Shown in pieces: positions 9,350-17,612 of a stretch of DNA of 64,000 nucleotides; the stretch's first letter is position 1; each line of letters begins with the position of its first letter. Below the pieces are notes generated by a model that worked only from the letters and a program-made list of their open reading frames with translations, made no database searches and was not told the origin of the DNA. Position numbers and translations under genes: made by a program. Source of the stretch: Methylobacter sp. (GTDB taxonomy: Bacteria; Pseudomonadota; Gammaproteobacteria; Methylococcales; Methylomonadaceae); assembly GCA_030699385.1 (NCBI GenBank), contig JAUYMY010000057.1:124001-188000 (forward strand). The letters are read 5' to 3'.

Positions 9350-10710
9350 TGGATTTGCTGCATACCCTGTTTTATTTCATCGTTGCCATTAGTGTTCTGG
9401 TTTCAATTCATGAATTCGGCCACTTTTGGGTTGCCCGCAAAGTCGGGGTAAAAGTTCTGCGCTTTTCGGTCGGTTTCGGCAAGGTTTTGTGGTCTTACCA
9501 AAAAGATCCGGATACGACAGAATATGTAGTCTCGGCCATTCCTCTGGGCGGCTATGTCAAAATGGTCGACGAGCGGGAAGGTGAAGTTAAGGAAGCGGAT
9601 TTGCCATACGCCTTTAACCGGCAGTCGGTCTGGGCCAGAATCGCAATCGTCGCTGCCGGCCCGGTGTTTAACTTGATACTCGCGGTGGTGCTGTTCTGGA
9701 GTGTGCTGGTAATTGGCGAAACCGGCATAAAACCCATTGTCGGCGCAGTAGAGCAGGGCACCTTAGCGGCCAGTGCAGGTTTTGCCGATGGCGATGAGAT
9801 TATTTCGGTTAACGACAAAGTGACGCCAACCTGGACTGAAGCCATGGGTACATTGGTTTCTCTGGCACTGGATGGTGAGCAGAGTATAGCGGTTACCGTC
9901 AAAAATACCGATGAGCAGCAACAGATTAGAACGCTGCATATCGCTGAGGATGACAGTAAAAGTCCAGATGAATTGTACCGGCGCTTAGGCTTTAAGCCCT
10001 GGTCGCCGAAGCTGCAGCCCATCATAGGGCAAGTGCTGCCCGATAGCGCCGCTTTGGCCGCCGGTTTGAAGACAGGCGACTTGATTGTCAGCGCCGATGA
10101 CGCTGTTATGAATGATTGGATGCAATGGGTCGGCATAGTCAAAAGCCAGCCGGGTACACCGATAAAATTGGTGGTTGAGCGCGATGGTGTGCAATTGCCG
10201 CTAACCATAACGCCGAAAAGCGTGGTTGTGGGCGAGAATACCGAAGGTAAAGTAGGCGCTTCGGTGTACATTCCTGAACAACTGATGCAGTCAGTCACGG
10301 TTGAATACGCGTTATCGCCGCTGGCGGCAATCCCCGTAGCTTTTGAAACCACCTATTTTTATTCCGTCACCACGTTAAAAATGATGGGAAAAATGCTGAT
10401 TGGTAAAGCCTCAGTGGAAAATCTAAGCGGCCCCATTAGTATTGCGCAATATGCCGGGCAATCGGCAACGATGGGCTTGGTGCCGTTTATAAAATATCTG
10501 GCCTTGATCAGCATCAGTTTAGGTATATTAAATTTATTGCCGATACCGGTGCTGGATGGCGGACATTTATTATTTTTCGCTATAGAAGGCCTTAAAGGCA
10601 GTCCCGTTTCGGAAAAGGCGCAAATTTTCTTTCAGCAAATCGGCATTGCATTGCTGGTGTCATTGATGGCATTGGCGATGTTTTTGGATATTGGACGTCT
10701 ATTCAATTAA
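9349..10710 (+). CDS. rseP: Site-2 intramembrane metalloprotease RseP
   Basis: RseP cleaves anti-sigma factors and leftover signal peptides inside the inner membrane. The zinc motif HEFGH lies in the first membrane helix, two PDZ domains occupy roughly residues 110-300, and the third ligand motif NLLPIPVLDGGHLL lies near the C terminus. The length of 453 residues matches E. coli RseP. The ATG shares one base with the dxr stop. The usual next gene bamA is not present; dsbC follows after 21 bases. Confidence 0.97.
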   Translation: MDLLHTLFYFIVAISVLVSIHEFGHFWVARKVGVKVLRFSVGFGKVLWSYQKDPDTTEYVVSAIPLGGYVKMVDEREGEVKEADLPYAFNRQSVWARIAIVAAGPVFNLILAVVLFWSVLVIGETGIKPIVGAVEQGTLAASAGFADGDEIISVNDKVTPTWTEAMGTLVSLALDGEQSIAVTVKNTDEQQQIRTLHIAEDDSKSPDELYRRLGFKPWSPKLQPIIGQVLPDSAALAAGLKTGDLIVSADDAVMNDWMQWVGIVKSQPGTPIKLVVERDGVQLPLTITPKSVVVGENTEGKVGASVYIPEQLMQSVTVEYALSPLAAIPVAFETTYFYSVTTLKMMGKMLIGKASVENLSGPISIAQYAGQSATMGLVPFIKYLALISISLGILNLLPIPVLDGGHLLFFAIEGLKGSPVSEKAQIFFQQIGIALLVSLMALAMFLDIGRLFN

Positions 10711-10731
10711 TCAAACCCACACAGGAATAAT

Positions 10732-11454
10732 ATGAAAAAAATTATCAAGATCGCCGCATTATCATGGCTTGGCCTAACTTTATCGGTAGCCCAGGCCGAT
10801 GAAGATGCGGTCAGGCAGGCACTGACCAAATCCATGCCTACGGTCAAAATAGGCTCGATTAAACCGTCTGAAATCAGCGGCCTTTATGAAGTGACCGTGG
10901 GCGGCAACATATTTTATGTGTCCAACGATGGCAAATATCTGGTTCAAGGGCATTTGGTCGATATTGCCGCGCGCACCGATTTAACTGAAGCAAAGCTTGG
11001 CGGCGCGCGCAAGCAAGCTTTAGAGAAACTCGGTCAGGATAAAATGATCGTATTCAAAGCGAAAATCAACAAATATACCGTCAGCATTTTTACCGACATC
11101 GATTGCGGTTATTGCCGAAAATTGCATTCGGAAATCGACCAGTACCTAGCGGAAGGCATCACTATCCAGTATTTGTTTTTCCCTAGAGCCGGTAAAGGTT
11201 CCGATTCATACAGCAAAGCGGTATCGGTGTGGTGCGCTGATGACCGTAAAGCGGCGTTAACCGCTGCGAAAAAAGGCGATACGCCGCCGGCTAAAACGTG
11301 CGACAACCCGGTCGACCAGCACATGGAGTTAGCTGAAGAATTTGAAGTAAAAGGAACGCCGATGATTGTTAGCGCGAAAGGCACTATCTTTCCCGGTTAT
11401 TTGCCTGCAAAACAGCTAGCCGAAGCGCTGGCAGATGAAAACGGTCAAAAGTAG
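10732..11454 (+). CDS. dsbC: Periplasmic disulfide isomerase DsbC
   Basis: A signal peptide (MKKIIKIAALSWLGLTLSVA, cleavage near QADE) precedes an N-terminal dimerisation domain (about 25-85) and a thioredoxin-fold domain with the active site FTDIDCGYCRKLH and the cis-proline loop VKGTPMIV. A second cysteine pair in the C-terminal half matches the structural disulfide of DsbC. It isomerises wrong disulfides in exported proteins and is kept reduced by DsbD. It starts 21 bases after rseP with an AGGAAT ribosome site, so it likely belongs to that transcript. Confidence 0.93.
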   Translation: MKKIIKIAALSWLGLTLSVAQADEDAVRQALTKSMPTVKIGSIKPSEISGLYEVTVGGNIFYVSNDGKYLVQGHLVDIAARTDLTEAKLGGARKQALEKLGQDKMIVFKAKINKYTVSIFTDIDCGYCRKLHSEIDQYLAEGITIQYLFFPRAGKGSDSYSKAVSVWCADDRKAALTAAKKGDTPPAKTCDNPVDQHMELAEEFEVKGTPMIVSAKGTIFPGYLPAKQLAEALADENGQK

Positions 11455-11777
11455 TTCATCTTTATTTAGGCGATTCCCAGTAACGTCTATCACCACGAAG
11501 TCCGAGAGCACGAAGAATGAAGCTTTGTGTCGTTTAAAGCGCCTGCTTTTGGTCTTCGTGGTGAATCTGCCTAGTCGTATTCCTACTCTAACCTATGCTT
11601 AAAAAATCGCTGACAGCTTAGCTTTGTTTGCCAATTTCGCTTGCTCGCTACAACCTGTTTCTGGGTATTTTTTTGTTAATTTGTGATACATCCCGCATAA
11701 AAAACGCTAAAAAAAAATCTTTTGCTATACTTTTAAACGCGAACGCACTTTATTAACTTTAGTTTAAGGAATTATGA
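11455..11777. other. 323-bp intergenic region with a palindromic repeat
   Basis: No coding sequence is supported here. The first half holds a long imperfect palindrome of the CACGAAG repeat family (11491-11563). The second half is AT-rich and ends in TGCTATACT near 11724-11732, a good extended minus-10 match that probably drives the small exported protein starting at 11778. Confidence 0.6.
11491..11563. repeat. CACCACGAAG palindromic intergenic repeat, copy 1
   Basis: CACCACGAAG at 11491-11500 is answered by CTTCGTGGTG at 11554-11563, with further GAGCACGAAGA/GTGTCG units inside. The same unit appears at 13.45, 27.08 and 61.80 kb, always between genes and mostly downstream of a stop codon. 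Confidence 0.75.
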
Positions 11778-12191
11778 ATGTTTAAAGAATCCAGATTTAA
11801 AATGGCAATTTTTGGCGGTGTATTGCTTGCAGTTTCATGTTCTGTCAGCGCAGACGGGGCTGATAATCAAAAAAGCTATGGCGCTCAGGTTGCCGATAAA
11901 GCGGGTCATGCGTTGGCGAATATCACCACCGCCTGGATAGAAGTGCCGAAAAATATTTATATTATGACGCGTGAAACTAATATCATTTATGGTTTTATTG
12001 GCGGTACCGGCATGGGTATTTTTAATCTGGCTGGGCGTGTTGGCACGGGGGTGTTTGATTTGGTCACTCTGCCGATTCCTACTGATCAGTTGATTCATCC
12101 TGGTTATGTTTGGGACGATTTTGGCACCAAAACGACTTATGGCGTTCAGTTCTATTTAGAAGAGCCGGTTACTCAAACTGCACCGCAATAA
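11778..12191 (+). CDS. Exported exosortase system-associated protein (TIGR04073-like)
   Basis: The 137-residue protein has a signal peptide ending near SVSADGAD. The mature part has the spaced pattern of the TIGR04073 family: YGAQVADKAGHALANI, WIEVPKNIY, a glycine-rich GFIGGTGMGIFNLAGRVG stretch, DLVTLPIPT and PGYVWDDFGTKTTYG. Members occur in genomes with exosortase/EPS loci, and the function is unknown. No exosortase gene is visible in this window. Its own promoter with TGCTATACT is likely. I recognise the family from the pattern only. Confidence 0.6.
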   Translation: MFKESRFKMAIFGGVLLAVSCSVSADGADNQKSYGAQVADKAGHALANITTAWIEVPKNIYIMTRETNIIYGFIGGTGMGIFNLAGRVGTGVFDLVTLPIPTDQLIHPGYVWDDFGTKTTYGVQFYLEEPVTQTAPQ

Positions 12192-12282
12192 AAAATAGAA
12201 TAAGCAGTCGGGCGCTGATTTTCTGCTTCTACGAGCGACACCTTCTTATTGGCACACATCCTTGTGTTCATCAGGTTTTTTT

Positions 12283-13434
12283 ATGAAACGATTTCTTTGT
12301 TGTCTAGGTATTTTGTTAGTAGGTGTTGCTCAGGCGCAACCCGTGGCCCGTATTATTAATGGTGTTCCTGCGAGTACGGGAACCTATCCGTGGATAGGTG
12401 ATTTAGATGGTTGTGCGGGCACTTTAATTGCCCCGCAATGGGTGCTGACGGCTGCGCATTGTTTTAATAATGCCAGTGATACGGCGGTTGACTTGTCGGT
12501 TGATCACCGCTTGCCGGTGCAGTTTTTGTCTGACAATATTTTGCATGTGAGTGCTCAAGTGGTCGAAGTTAAGGCGATTGAATTAATTCCGCACCCCGAC
12601 TACAACCCGAAACGGGGTTTTAACAATGACATTGCCTTGTTAAAACTGGCTACGCCAATTACCCATATTCCTGTTGCTACTTTAATGTCGGCGTCGTCGA
12701 TTGCGGTGAATACGCCGATGGTTGCGATAGGTCGTGGTGCAACCGAGGTCAATGAGGCTAACGAAGCAATTAAGCCTTCTGAAATCTTGCTTAAAGCTGA
12801 TTTATTTACGGTGAGTAATGCGGCTTGCAAACAGGCTTATCTGGCGGAAAATGAAACAATTACCGATAATATGCTGTGTTTAAGCGGTTTTAGTAGCGAT
12901 GATCGTTCCGATACCTGTAGCGGCGACAGCGGCGGCCCGGTGTTTATTGAAGCGGATAATCAGGCAACCGTACAGACCGGTATTGTCAGCTTCGGTGGTT
13001 CGACTGAAACCGGCATTTGCAGTAACCCTGATTTACCGAGCGTTTACACCCGTGTTTCTAACTATCAAGACTGGATTAAGCAACATGTGCCGGAGGCGAA
13101 GTTTAGCCGGGGTGTCAGTGCAAAATTTCCAGCCTCCTGCAAAAGTCAATTAGACCCTAACTTGAATATTGCCATGCCGTGTTTGGTTTTTGAAAATCAG
13201 GTTTATAGCACGCATTTATGGCTGGTCGATGCCAACTTAAATTGGTTGTGGAGTGAGCAACTCGCCGCTTCGGCTTGTCCGGCTAATCTCCAATATTGCG
13301 TCAGTGTTGGTAACGATTTAAGCCTTAATTTGCGTAACTTGACGCTTGATGGCGGTCAATATAAAGCGACCTTAAGCTATAACCCGATTGCTGAAGGCCC
13401 CGCTTGGCGTTATTTGAGCCATGAGCTTGAGTGA
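12283..13434 (+). CDS. Secreted trypsin-like serine protease with extra C-terminal domain
   Basis: A signal peptide ends near VAQAQPVAR, and the mature chain begins close to RIINGVPASTGTYPW, the classic activation-type N terminus of the S1A family. The triad is complete: TAAHC, NNDIALLKL and CSGDSGGPV. The residue six before the catalytic serine is Asp, which predicts trypsin-like cleavage after Arg or Lys. The protease domain ends near residue 270. About 110 further residues (PASCKSQLDPNLNIAMPC onward) contain four cysteines and match no family I know. ATG 12283 gives the signal peptide; a TTG at 12262 is in frame but unlikely. Role unknown; secretion or envelope processing is plausible. Confidence 0.88.
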   Translation: MKRFLCCLGILLVGVAQAQPVARIINGVPASTGTYPWIGDLDGCAGTLIAPQWVLTAAHCFNNASDTAVDLSVDHRLPVQFLSDNILHVSAQVVEVKAIELIPHPDYNPKRGFNNDIALLKLATPITHIPVATLMSASSIAVNTPMVAIGRGATEVNEANEAIKPSEILLKADLFTVSNAACKQAYLAENETITDNMLCLSGFSSDDRSDTCSGDSGGPVFIEADNQATVQTGIVSFGGSTETGICSNPDLPSVYTRVSNYQDWIKQHVPEAKFSRGVSAKFPASCKSQLDPNLNIAMPCLVFENQVYSTHLWLVDANLNWLWSEQLAASACPANLQYCVSVGNDLSLNLRNLTLDGGQYKATLSYNPIAEGPAWRYLSHELE

Positions 13435-13453
13435 ATAATGACTGGCAAAAAGA

Positions 13454-13515
13454 TTATCACCACGAAAAGCACGAAGTTTCACACTTCGTGCTCTTTGTGT
13501 ACTGCGTCGTGATAA
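13454..13515. repeat. CACCACGAAA palindromic intergenic repeat, copy 2
   Basis: TTATCAC at 13454 pairs with GTGATAA at 13509-13515, with CACGAAAAGCACGAAGT and ACTTCGTGCTC between. It lies between convergent genes (protease and xoxJ) and could serve both as a bidirectional terminator. Confidence 0.75.
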
Positions 13516-13519
13516 GATT

Positions 13520-14389
13520 TTAATCCTTGTCTTCGCCGGCAGCCTGCTTAGGCAGCGCCAGCAAGGGAATGTTGTAACCGGACATGATGTTATCAATTTC
13601 GGTTTTTTTGCGGGCTATCAACTTGTTAAGCAGTTCTTTTCGGGCTTTGTCGCCATTGCGTACACCCATCGCCATCGCAAATTCAAACTTCATCTCCGGG
13701 GTTGATTTCATCGGAATCATGGCGTAGCTGTTTTTTGGGCTTTGCGAAATGATGTAGCCGGCCATCGGTCCCCACAGAATAACCATATCGATTTTCTTCG
13801 CTTTAAGATCCTTTTCTATCTGCATCGCTACATTATTGTCGCCATCACCTGACATGGATTGGTAGGGTATGCCGACATCAAGCAGACCATTTTTTTGCAT
13901 CCAGGTCGTGCCGGGGCCACGGTCAAACATGGCGATTTTTAAGCTCTCTTGTTTTTGCAATGGCAGATTGGCTAATTGGGCCGGATCGCTAATAGCGTCC
14001 CAGCCACGGCCTTTGGCGATTAACAGCACATAAGTGGACTGGTAATACGGTGCCGTTGTCAGGGTGAGGTCGTAGCCGGCAGGAACGCCCATAATGACGT
14101 CACATTTATAGACGTTACTTTCCACATCAGTGTCGTTTAACGGTGCATTCAAGGTGTTGCGGATAAAGCCAAGCCGTTGGGGAAGCCAGGTGTATTCAAT
14201 GTCTTGGTCAAGTTCTTTGGCAAATAATTCGGCGATTTTGTTTTCAAAGCCGTCGCCGTTTTTGCTTGAATAGGGCGGATTTAATGGGTCGGCACAGACC
14301 TTGAGTTTTTCTCCGGATGAGGCATTAAAGCTGAAAGCAGCTAGGAATAGGATGGTGAGCGTGGTGTTAAGGTGAGGCAAAGTCCTCAT
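13520..14389 (-). CDS. xoxJ: XoxJ/MxaJ-like periplasmic binding protein
   Basis: The 289-residue protein is a periplasmic solute-binding-fold protein of the quinoprotein-dehydrogenase-associated type. It shows a signal peptide (TILFLAAFSFNASSG), KVCADPLNPPYSSKNGDGFENKIAE, a CDVIMGVPAGYD motif and TAPYYQSTYVLL. Members accompany methanol dehydrogenases. A structure of XoxJ shows a large cleft and suggests it helps activate XoxF rather than transporting a solute. The start at 14389 has AAGGAGATATTA immediately upstream. It lies downstream of xoxF on the same strand but behind a strong terminator, so expression may be lower or independent. Confidence 0.85.
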   Translation of the reverse strand: MRTLPHLNTTLTILFLAAFSFNASSGEKLKVCADPLNPPYSSKNGDGFENKIAELFAKELDQDIEYTWLPQRLGFIRNTLNAPLNDTDVESNVYKCDVIMGVPAGYDLTLTTAPYYQSTYVLLIAKGRGWDAISDPAQLANLPLQKQESLKIAMFDRGPGTTWMQKNGLLDVGIPYQSMSGDGDNNVAMQIEKDLKAKKIDMVILWGPMAGYIISQSPKNSYAMIPMKSTPEMKFEFAMAMGVRNGDKARKELLNKLIARKKTEIDNIMSGYNIPLLALPKQAAGEDKD

Positions 14390-14458
14390 TAATATCTCCT
14401 TGTGTGTATTGAACAATTAAGATCTGTAACTGCTCAGCGGCAGTTGAAAATAATTAAT

Positions 14459-14549
14459 TAGAACACGGATAGCACTGATAAAATGGATAATCACTGATTA
14501 ATTAAAAAATCCGCGTAAATCCGTCTGATCTGTGTTTTCCGCGTTCTAT
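14459..14549. repeat. AGAACACGGAT...CCGCGTTCTAT interspersed repeat
   Basis: The 90-base segment between xoxF and xoxJ begins AGAACACGGAT and ends CCGCGTTCTAT, with ATCCGCGTAAATCCGTCTGA inside. The arms are imperfectly complementary. It is non-coding, with no similarity to the flanking genes. I see one full copy in this window. Confidence 0.5.
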
Positions 14550-14604
14550 TTCTTTTTTTGCTGAGTAGTTACTAAGATGTAGTTTACTGCATAAACAGGC
14601 AAAA

Positions 14605-14637
14605 AAAAGCCCCGGTTGAACAATCAACCGGGGCTTT
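14605..14637 (-). terminator. Strong terminator of xoxF
   Basis: AAAAGCCCCGGTTGA and its exact complement flank a short ACAA loop. On the minus strand the stem is followed by eight T residues. It lies 27 bases after the xoxF stop and separates xoxF from xoxJ. Confidence 0.9.
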
Positions 14638-14663
14638 TATACCATTTAAAAAATCAAAATGGT

Positions 14664-16520
14664 TTAGTTGCTAGGCAATGCAAACACAGTCAAAGTACCG
14701 CCCAGTTTGGTGTAAGAGCTTAGGCTTCTGTACGCGCCCACGGCTCCTAAGCCTTCTGAGTTTGAACCTGCTTCACCGCTGTCAAGGCCGGCAGCGATAC
14801 CGATACCCGCCCAGCCGCCGATACCTGAAAGAACGCCAACATATTGTTTGCCGTTATATTCCCAAGTATTAACGTTACCGATGATGCCTGAAGGTGTTTT
14901 GAACCGATACAGTTCTTTACCTGTCTTAGCGTCAACCGCTTTCAGATAGCCTTCCAGCGTGCCGTAGAATACGATGCCGCCAGCCGTTGCTACTGAACCT
15001 GACCAAACAGAGAATTGCTCTTTGTTAGACCAAGCAATTTTGCCGGTTTTAGCGTCGAATGCGGTGAATTGACCCAGGTTAGTTGAATTGTCTGGTTTGC
15101 CAGTCAATACATCAGCGCCAGCTGGCATCATAGTCAAGGTCGCGCCAACGTAAGGTTGACCTGCTGTGTAGGAAACTTCGAAAGGTTCGTAGTCCATACA
15201 CAAATGGTTGCCTGAGATATAGAACAGGCCGGTGTCTGGCGAGTAAGAAACCGGTTGTTGGTTTTTACTGCCTAACGCAGCAGGACAGATGCCTGTTGAG
15301 TTAACGTCTTCGCCGTTTTGCTCAGTAGAGTATTTAGATACAACTTGTGGGCGACCGGTGTTCATGTCGACGTGAGTTGCCCAGTTAACTGATTTGTCGA
15401 ATTTTTCAGCAACCAGCAGTTCGCCTGTTTCGCGATCTAAAGTATAGCCAAAACCGTTACGGTCGAAATGCACGATAGTTTTGTGCATTTTGCCTTTCAC
15501 TTCTTGGTCAACCAGAACGGTTTCGTTGATACCGTCAAAATCCCACTCATCGTGTGGTGTCATTTGGTAAACCCATTTAACCGCACCGGTGTCAGCGTCG
15601 CGAGCCCACAATGACATAGACCATTTGTTGTCGCCTGGACGTTGTACAGGGTTCCATGTAGATGGGTTGCCTGATCCGTAATAAATCAAGTTCAATTTAG
15701 GATCGTAGCTAGTCCAGCCCCAAGTAGTGCCGCCGCCGATTTTCCATTGGTCGCCTTGCCAAGTGCTTAAGCTGGAGTCTTCGCCCACTGGAGTGACTTT
15801 GCCGTCTTTCCAGGTAGTCGTTTTCTTGGCATCAATCAAAGTGTCTTTATCAGGGCCCATGCTGTAGCCTTTCCAAGCCAACTCGCCGGTGTTGATGTCA
15901 TAAGCTGCTAAGAAACCGCGAACACCAAATTCACCACCGGAAATACCGGTCAGAACTTTGTCTTTAACAACTAATGGCGCCGCCGTGTTGGTCATGCCCA
16001 ATTTAGGGTCGCCGTTTTGCACGCTCCATACGCGTTTACCGGTTTTAGCATCTAATGCAGTTAACACGGTATCCGATTGTTGCAAGAAGATTTTGCCGTC
16101 GCCGTAAGCTAAACCACGGTTAACCGTGTCGCAGCACATAACCGGAATAGTGACGTCAGCGTCTTGTGTTGGCGTAAATTCCCAGATAACTGATTGGGTT
16201 TTTTGGTCAATTGCGAAAACAGTATTAGGAAAAGGAGTGTGGATGTATAGAACATCGTTGACGACTAAAGGGCCGCCTTCATGTCCACGTAAGACACCGG
16301 TAGAAAAAGACCAGGCTGGTTGCAAGTTCTTCACGTTAGTCGCGTTGATTTCACTGAGTTTGCTGTAACGAGTACCGGCATAATCACCGCCCCAAGTTGC
16401 CCAGTTAGCAGGGTTTTGGGTTAGTTTTTCAACATCGCTGTTAGCCGTTGAAACCGCAGGTGCAGCTAAAATAGCAGCTACACTGGAAGCAAGCAGCCAA
16501 CTTTTTAAAGGCTTCTTCAT
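14664..16520 (-). CDS. xoxF: Lanthanide-dependent methanol dehydrogenase XoxF
   Basis: The 618-residue exported PQQ dehydrogenase has a signal peptide ending near PAVSTANS, eight beta-propeller W-motifs (tryptophan-docking repeats such as DAKTGKIAW) and the adjacent Cys129-Cys130 disulfide over PQQ. The metal site shows Glu197, Asn285 and Asp327, plus a second aspartate at 329 in EWDFDG. That extra Asp coordinates the lanthanide in XoxF enzymes and is Ala in calcium MxaF. The enzyme oxidises methanol to formaldehyde or formate in the periplasm and passes electrons to a cytochrome c. ATG 16520 has CCAGGAGA upstream; a frame up to 16613 lacks a ribosome site. No xoxG cytochrome is adjacent. Confidence 0.95.
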   Translation of the reverse strand: MKKPLKSWLLASSVAAILAAPAVSTANSDVEKLTQNPANWATWGGDYAGTRYSKLSEINATNVKNLQPAWSFSTGVLRGHEGGPLVVNDVLYIHTPFPNTVFAIDQKTQSVIWEFTPTQDADVTIPVMCCDTVNRGLAYGDGKIFLQQSDTVLTALDAKTGKRVWSVQNGDPKLGMTNTAAPLVVKDKVLTGISGGEFGVRGFLAAYDINTGELAWKGYSMGPDKDTLIDAKKTTTWKDGKVTPVGEDSSLSTWQGDQWKIGGGTTWGWTSYDPKLNLIYYGSGNPSTWNPVQRPGDNKWSMSLWARDADTGAVKWVYQMTPHDEWDFDGINETVLVDQEVKGKMHKTIVHFDRNGFGYTLDRETGELLVAEKFDKSVNWATHVDMNTGRPQVVSKYSTEQNGEDVNSTGICPAALGSKNQQPVSYSPDTGLFYISGNHLCMDYEPFEVSYTAGQPYVGATLTMMPAGADVLTGKPDNSTNLGQFTAFDAKTGKIAWSNKEQFSVWSGSVATAGGIVFYGTLEGYLKAVDAKTGKELYRFKTPSGIIGNVNTWEYNGKQYVGVLSGIGGWAGIGIAAGLDSGEAGSNSEGLGAVGAYRSLSSYTKLGGTLTVFALPSN

Positions 16521-16644
16521 ATTATAGTTCTCCTGGTATTCCGTTAATTTGACAGAATAGTGGTTATGTTTTTTAGGACTAATATTAGTTTTAGGGTGGT
16601 TTTCGTGTTCCATGGAGACAGGAAATTTTCACTCTAGGCGCCTA

Positions 16645-16672
16645 AATTTAATGATTTTGCCCCAAAAGTCAA
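16645..16672 (-). promoter_or_regulatory. Putative xoxF promoter
   Basis: On the minus strand TTGACT (16672-16667) and TAAATT (16650-16645) are separated by 16 bases. The predicted start of transcription is about 115 bases upstream of the xoxF ATG, giving a long leader. This is the best sigma-70 match in the 280-base gap between lpxH and xoxF. Confidence 0.55.
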
Positions 16673-16716
16673 CTTTTATAGGCTTGATAGCCGAGGGGAT
16701 TCTGTAACGTTTTGAT

Positions 16717-16733
16717 AAAACACAGGGTGTTTT
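16717..16733. promoter_or_regulatory. Inverted repeat upstream of the xoxF promoter
   Basis: AAAACAC-AGG-GTGTTTT is a perfect 7-base inverted repeat about 45 bases upstream of the predicted xoxF minus-35. It has no T-tract on the minus strand, so it is a poor terminator for lpxH. It could be an activator site for xoxF. Confidence 0.35.
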
Positions 16734-16800
16734 AACGAAAGGGCAAAGGCGAAAGGCGAGCGCTATAAATGAAAAAGCACCAATATGGGGCGTTTTCGTG

Positions 16801-17526
16801 TTAAAGCGTTTCGATCTGATAACCGTTGCTGTTCCAGCATAATACTTCGCCTCTCTGTTTATTCCATGCGGCCAGCACAAAGCGCTGGGCGATTTGATGG
16901 TCTATTGCAAACTCATGGATAGCGGGGCGGTGCGTATGCCCATGAATCAGGCGCAGGCACTGGCGTTCGCGCATGACTTTAATGACGGTGTCTTGATTGA
17001 CATCCATAATGTCTTGAGTTTTATTGCGTTTATGAAAATAACTGCGGATACGATACCAGCGCGCCGCCAGCAGACGTAAAAATAGTGGTTTGGACAGCAC
17101 AGATTGCTGCCATTCGGGGCTGTGTGATTTGGCGCGAAAAGCTTGGTAGGGCAGGTCGTCGGTACATAATAAATCGCCGTGGGTCAGCAGCGTTGGTGTA
17201 CCGTGCAGATCAATGACGGCGTATTCATCAAGCAGGATAACGCCGGTATCCTCGGCAAATTTTGTGCCGAGCAGAAAATCGCGATTGCCTTGCTGCAAAT
17301 AAACCGCCGTGCCTGAGTCGGTCAGTTGTTTCAGTTGTTTGCGGATTTTATTGTTAGGCGGGGTAAAGTCGTCGTCTCCTATCCAGGCATCGAACAGATC
17401 GCCGAGTATGTAAACGGCTTTGGCTTTAGGCGCTCTATCGCTTAAAAATGCAAGAAACCGGCGAGTGATTTCAGGCTTTTCCAGGGAAATATGCAGGTCG
17501 GAGAGGAATAGGATTTCGAGGTTCAA
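16801..17526 (-). CDS. lpxH: UDP-2,3-diacylglucosamine diphosphatase
   Basis: LpxH hydrolyses UDP-2,3-diacylglucosamine to lipid X in lipid A synthesis, at the inner membrane face. The calcineurin-like metal motifs are complete: FLSDLHIS, YILGDLFDAWIGDD, QGNRDFLLG, LTHGDLLCTDD and IHGHTHRP. The C-terminal cap and YQIETL end are normal. No ATG exists near the expected start. The frame has only TTG codons at 17568, 17547 and 17526. I chose TTG 17526 because it gives the family N terminus and has GGA nine bases upstream. The upstream region is made of GGTTCAAGG repeats, which may have replaced the original start. Confidence 0.93.
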   Translation of the reverse strand: MNLEILFLSDLHISLEKPEITRRFLAFLSDRAPKAKAVYILGDLFDAWIGDDDFTPPNNKIRKQLKQLTDSGTAVYLQQGNRDFLLGTKFAEDTGVILLDEYAVIDLHGTPTLLTHGDLLCTDDLPYQAFRAKSHSPEWQQSVLSKPLFLRLLAARWYRIRSYFHKRNKTQDIMDVNQDTVIKVMRERQCLRLIHGHTHRPAIHEFAIDHQIAQRFVLAAWNKQRGEVLCWNSNGYQIETL

Positions 17527-17601
17527 GGTAAAATGTCCAAGGTTCAAGAGACAGGGTTCAAGGTTCAAATTGCGACTTATTCGCCTTGCACCTTGAACCT
17601 T
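17519..17601. repeat. GGTTCAAGG repeat array between ppiase gene and lpxH
   Basis: Units AGGTTCAAGG, AAGGTTCAAG and GGTTCAAGGTTCAA occur within 50 bases, followed by the opposite-strand unit ACCTTGAACCTT (17590-17601). The same unit forms the arms of the palindrome at 5061-5093. The array overlaps the probable lpxH start codon. Confidence 0.7.
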
Positions 17602-17612
17602 TTGTCTTACAC

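Noticed and set aside
9552-10352. Minus-strand open frame of 266 codons
   Set aside because: Antisense shadow of rseP; Ser/Thr-rich low-complexity translation and no ribosome site.
17519-17601. CRISPR-like array from the GGTTCAAGG units
   Set aside because: Units are about 10 bases, irregularly spaced, in both orientations, and no cas genes are near. No CRISPR array was seen in the window.
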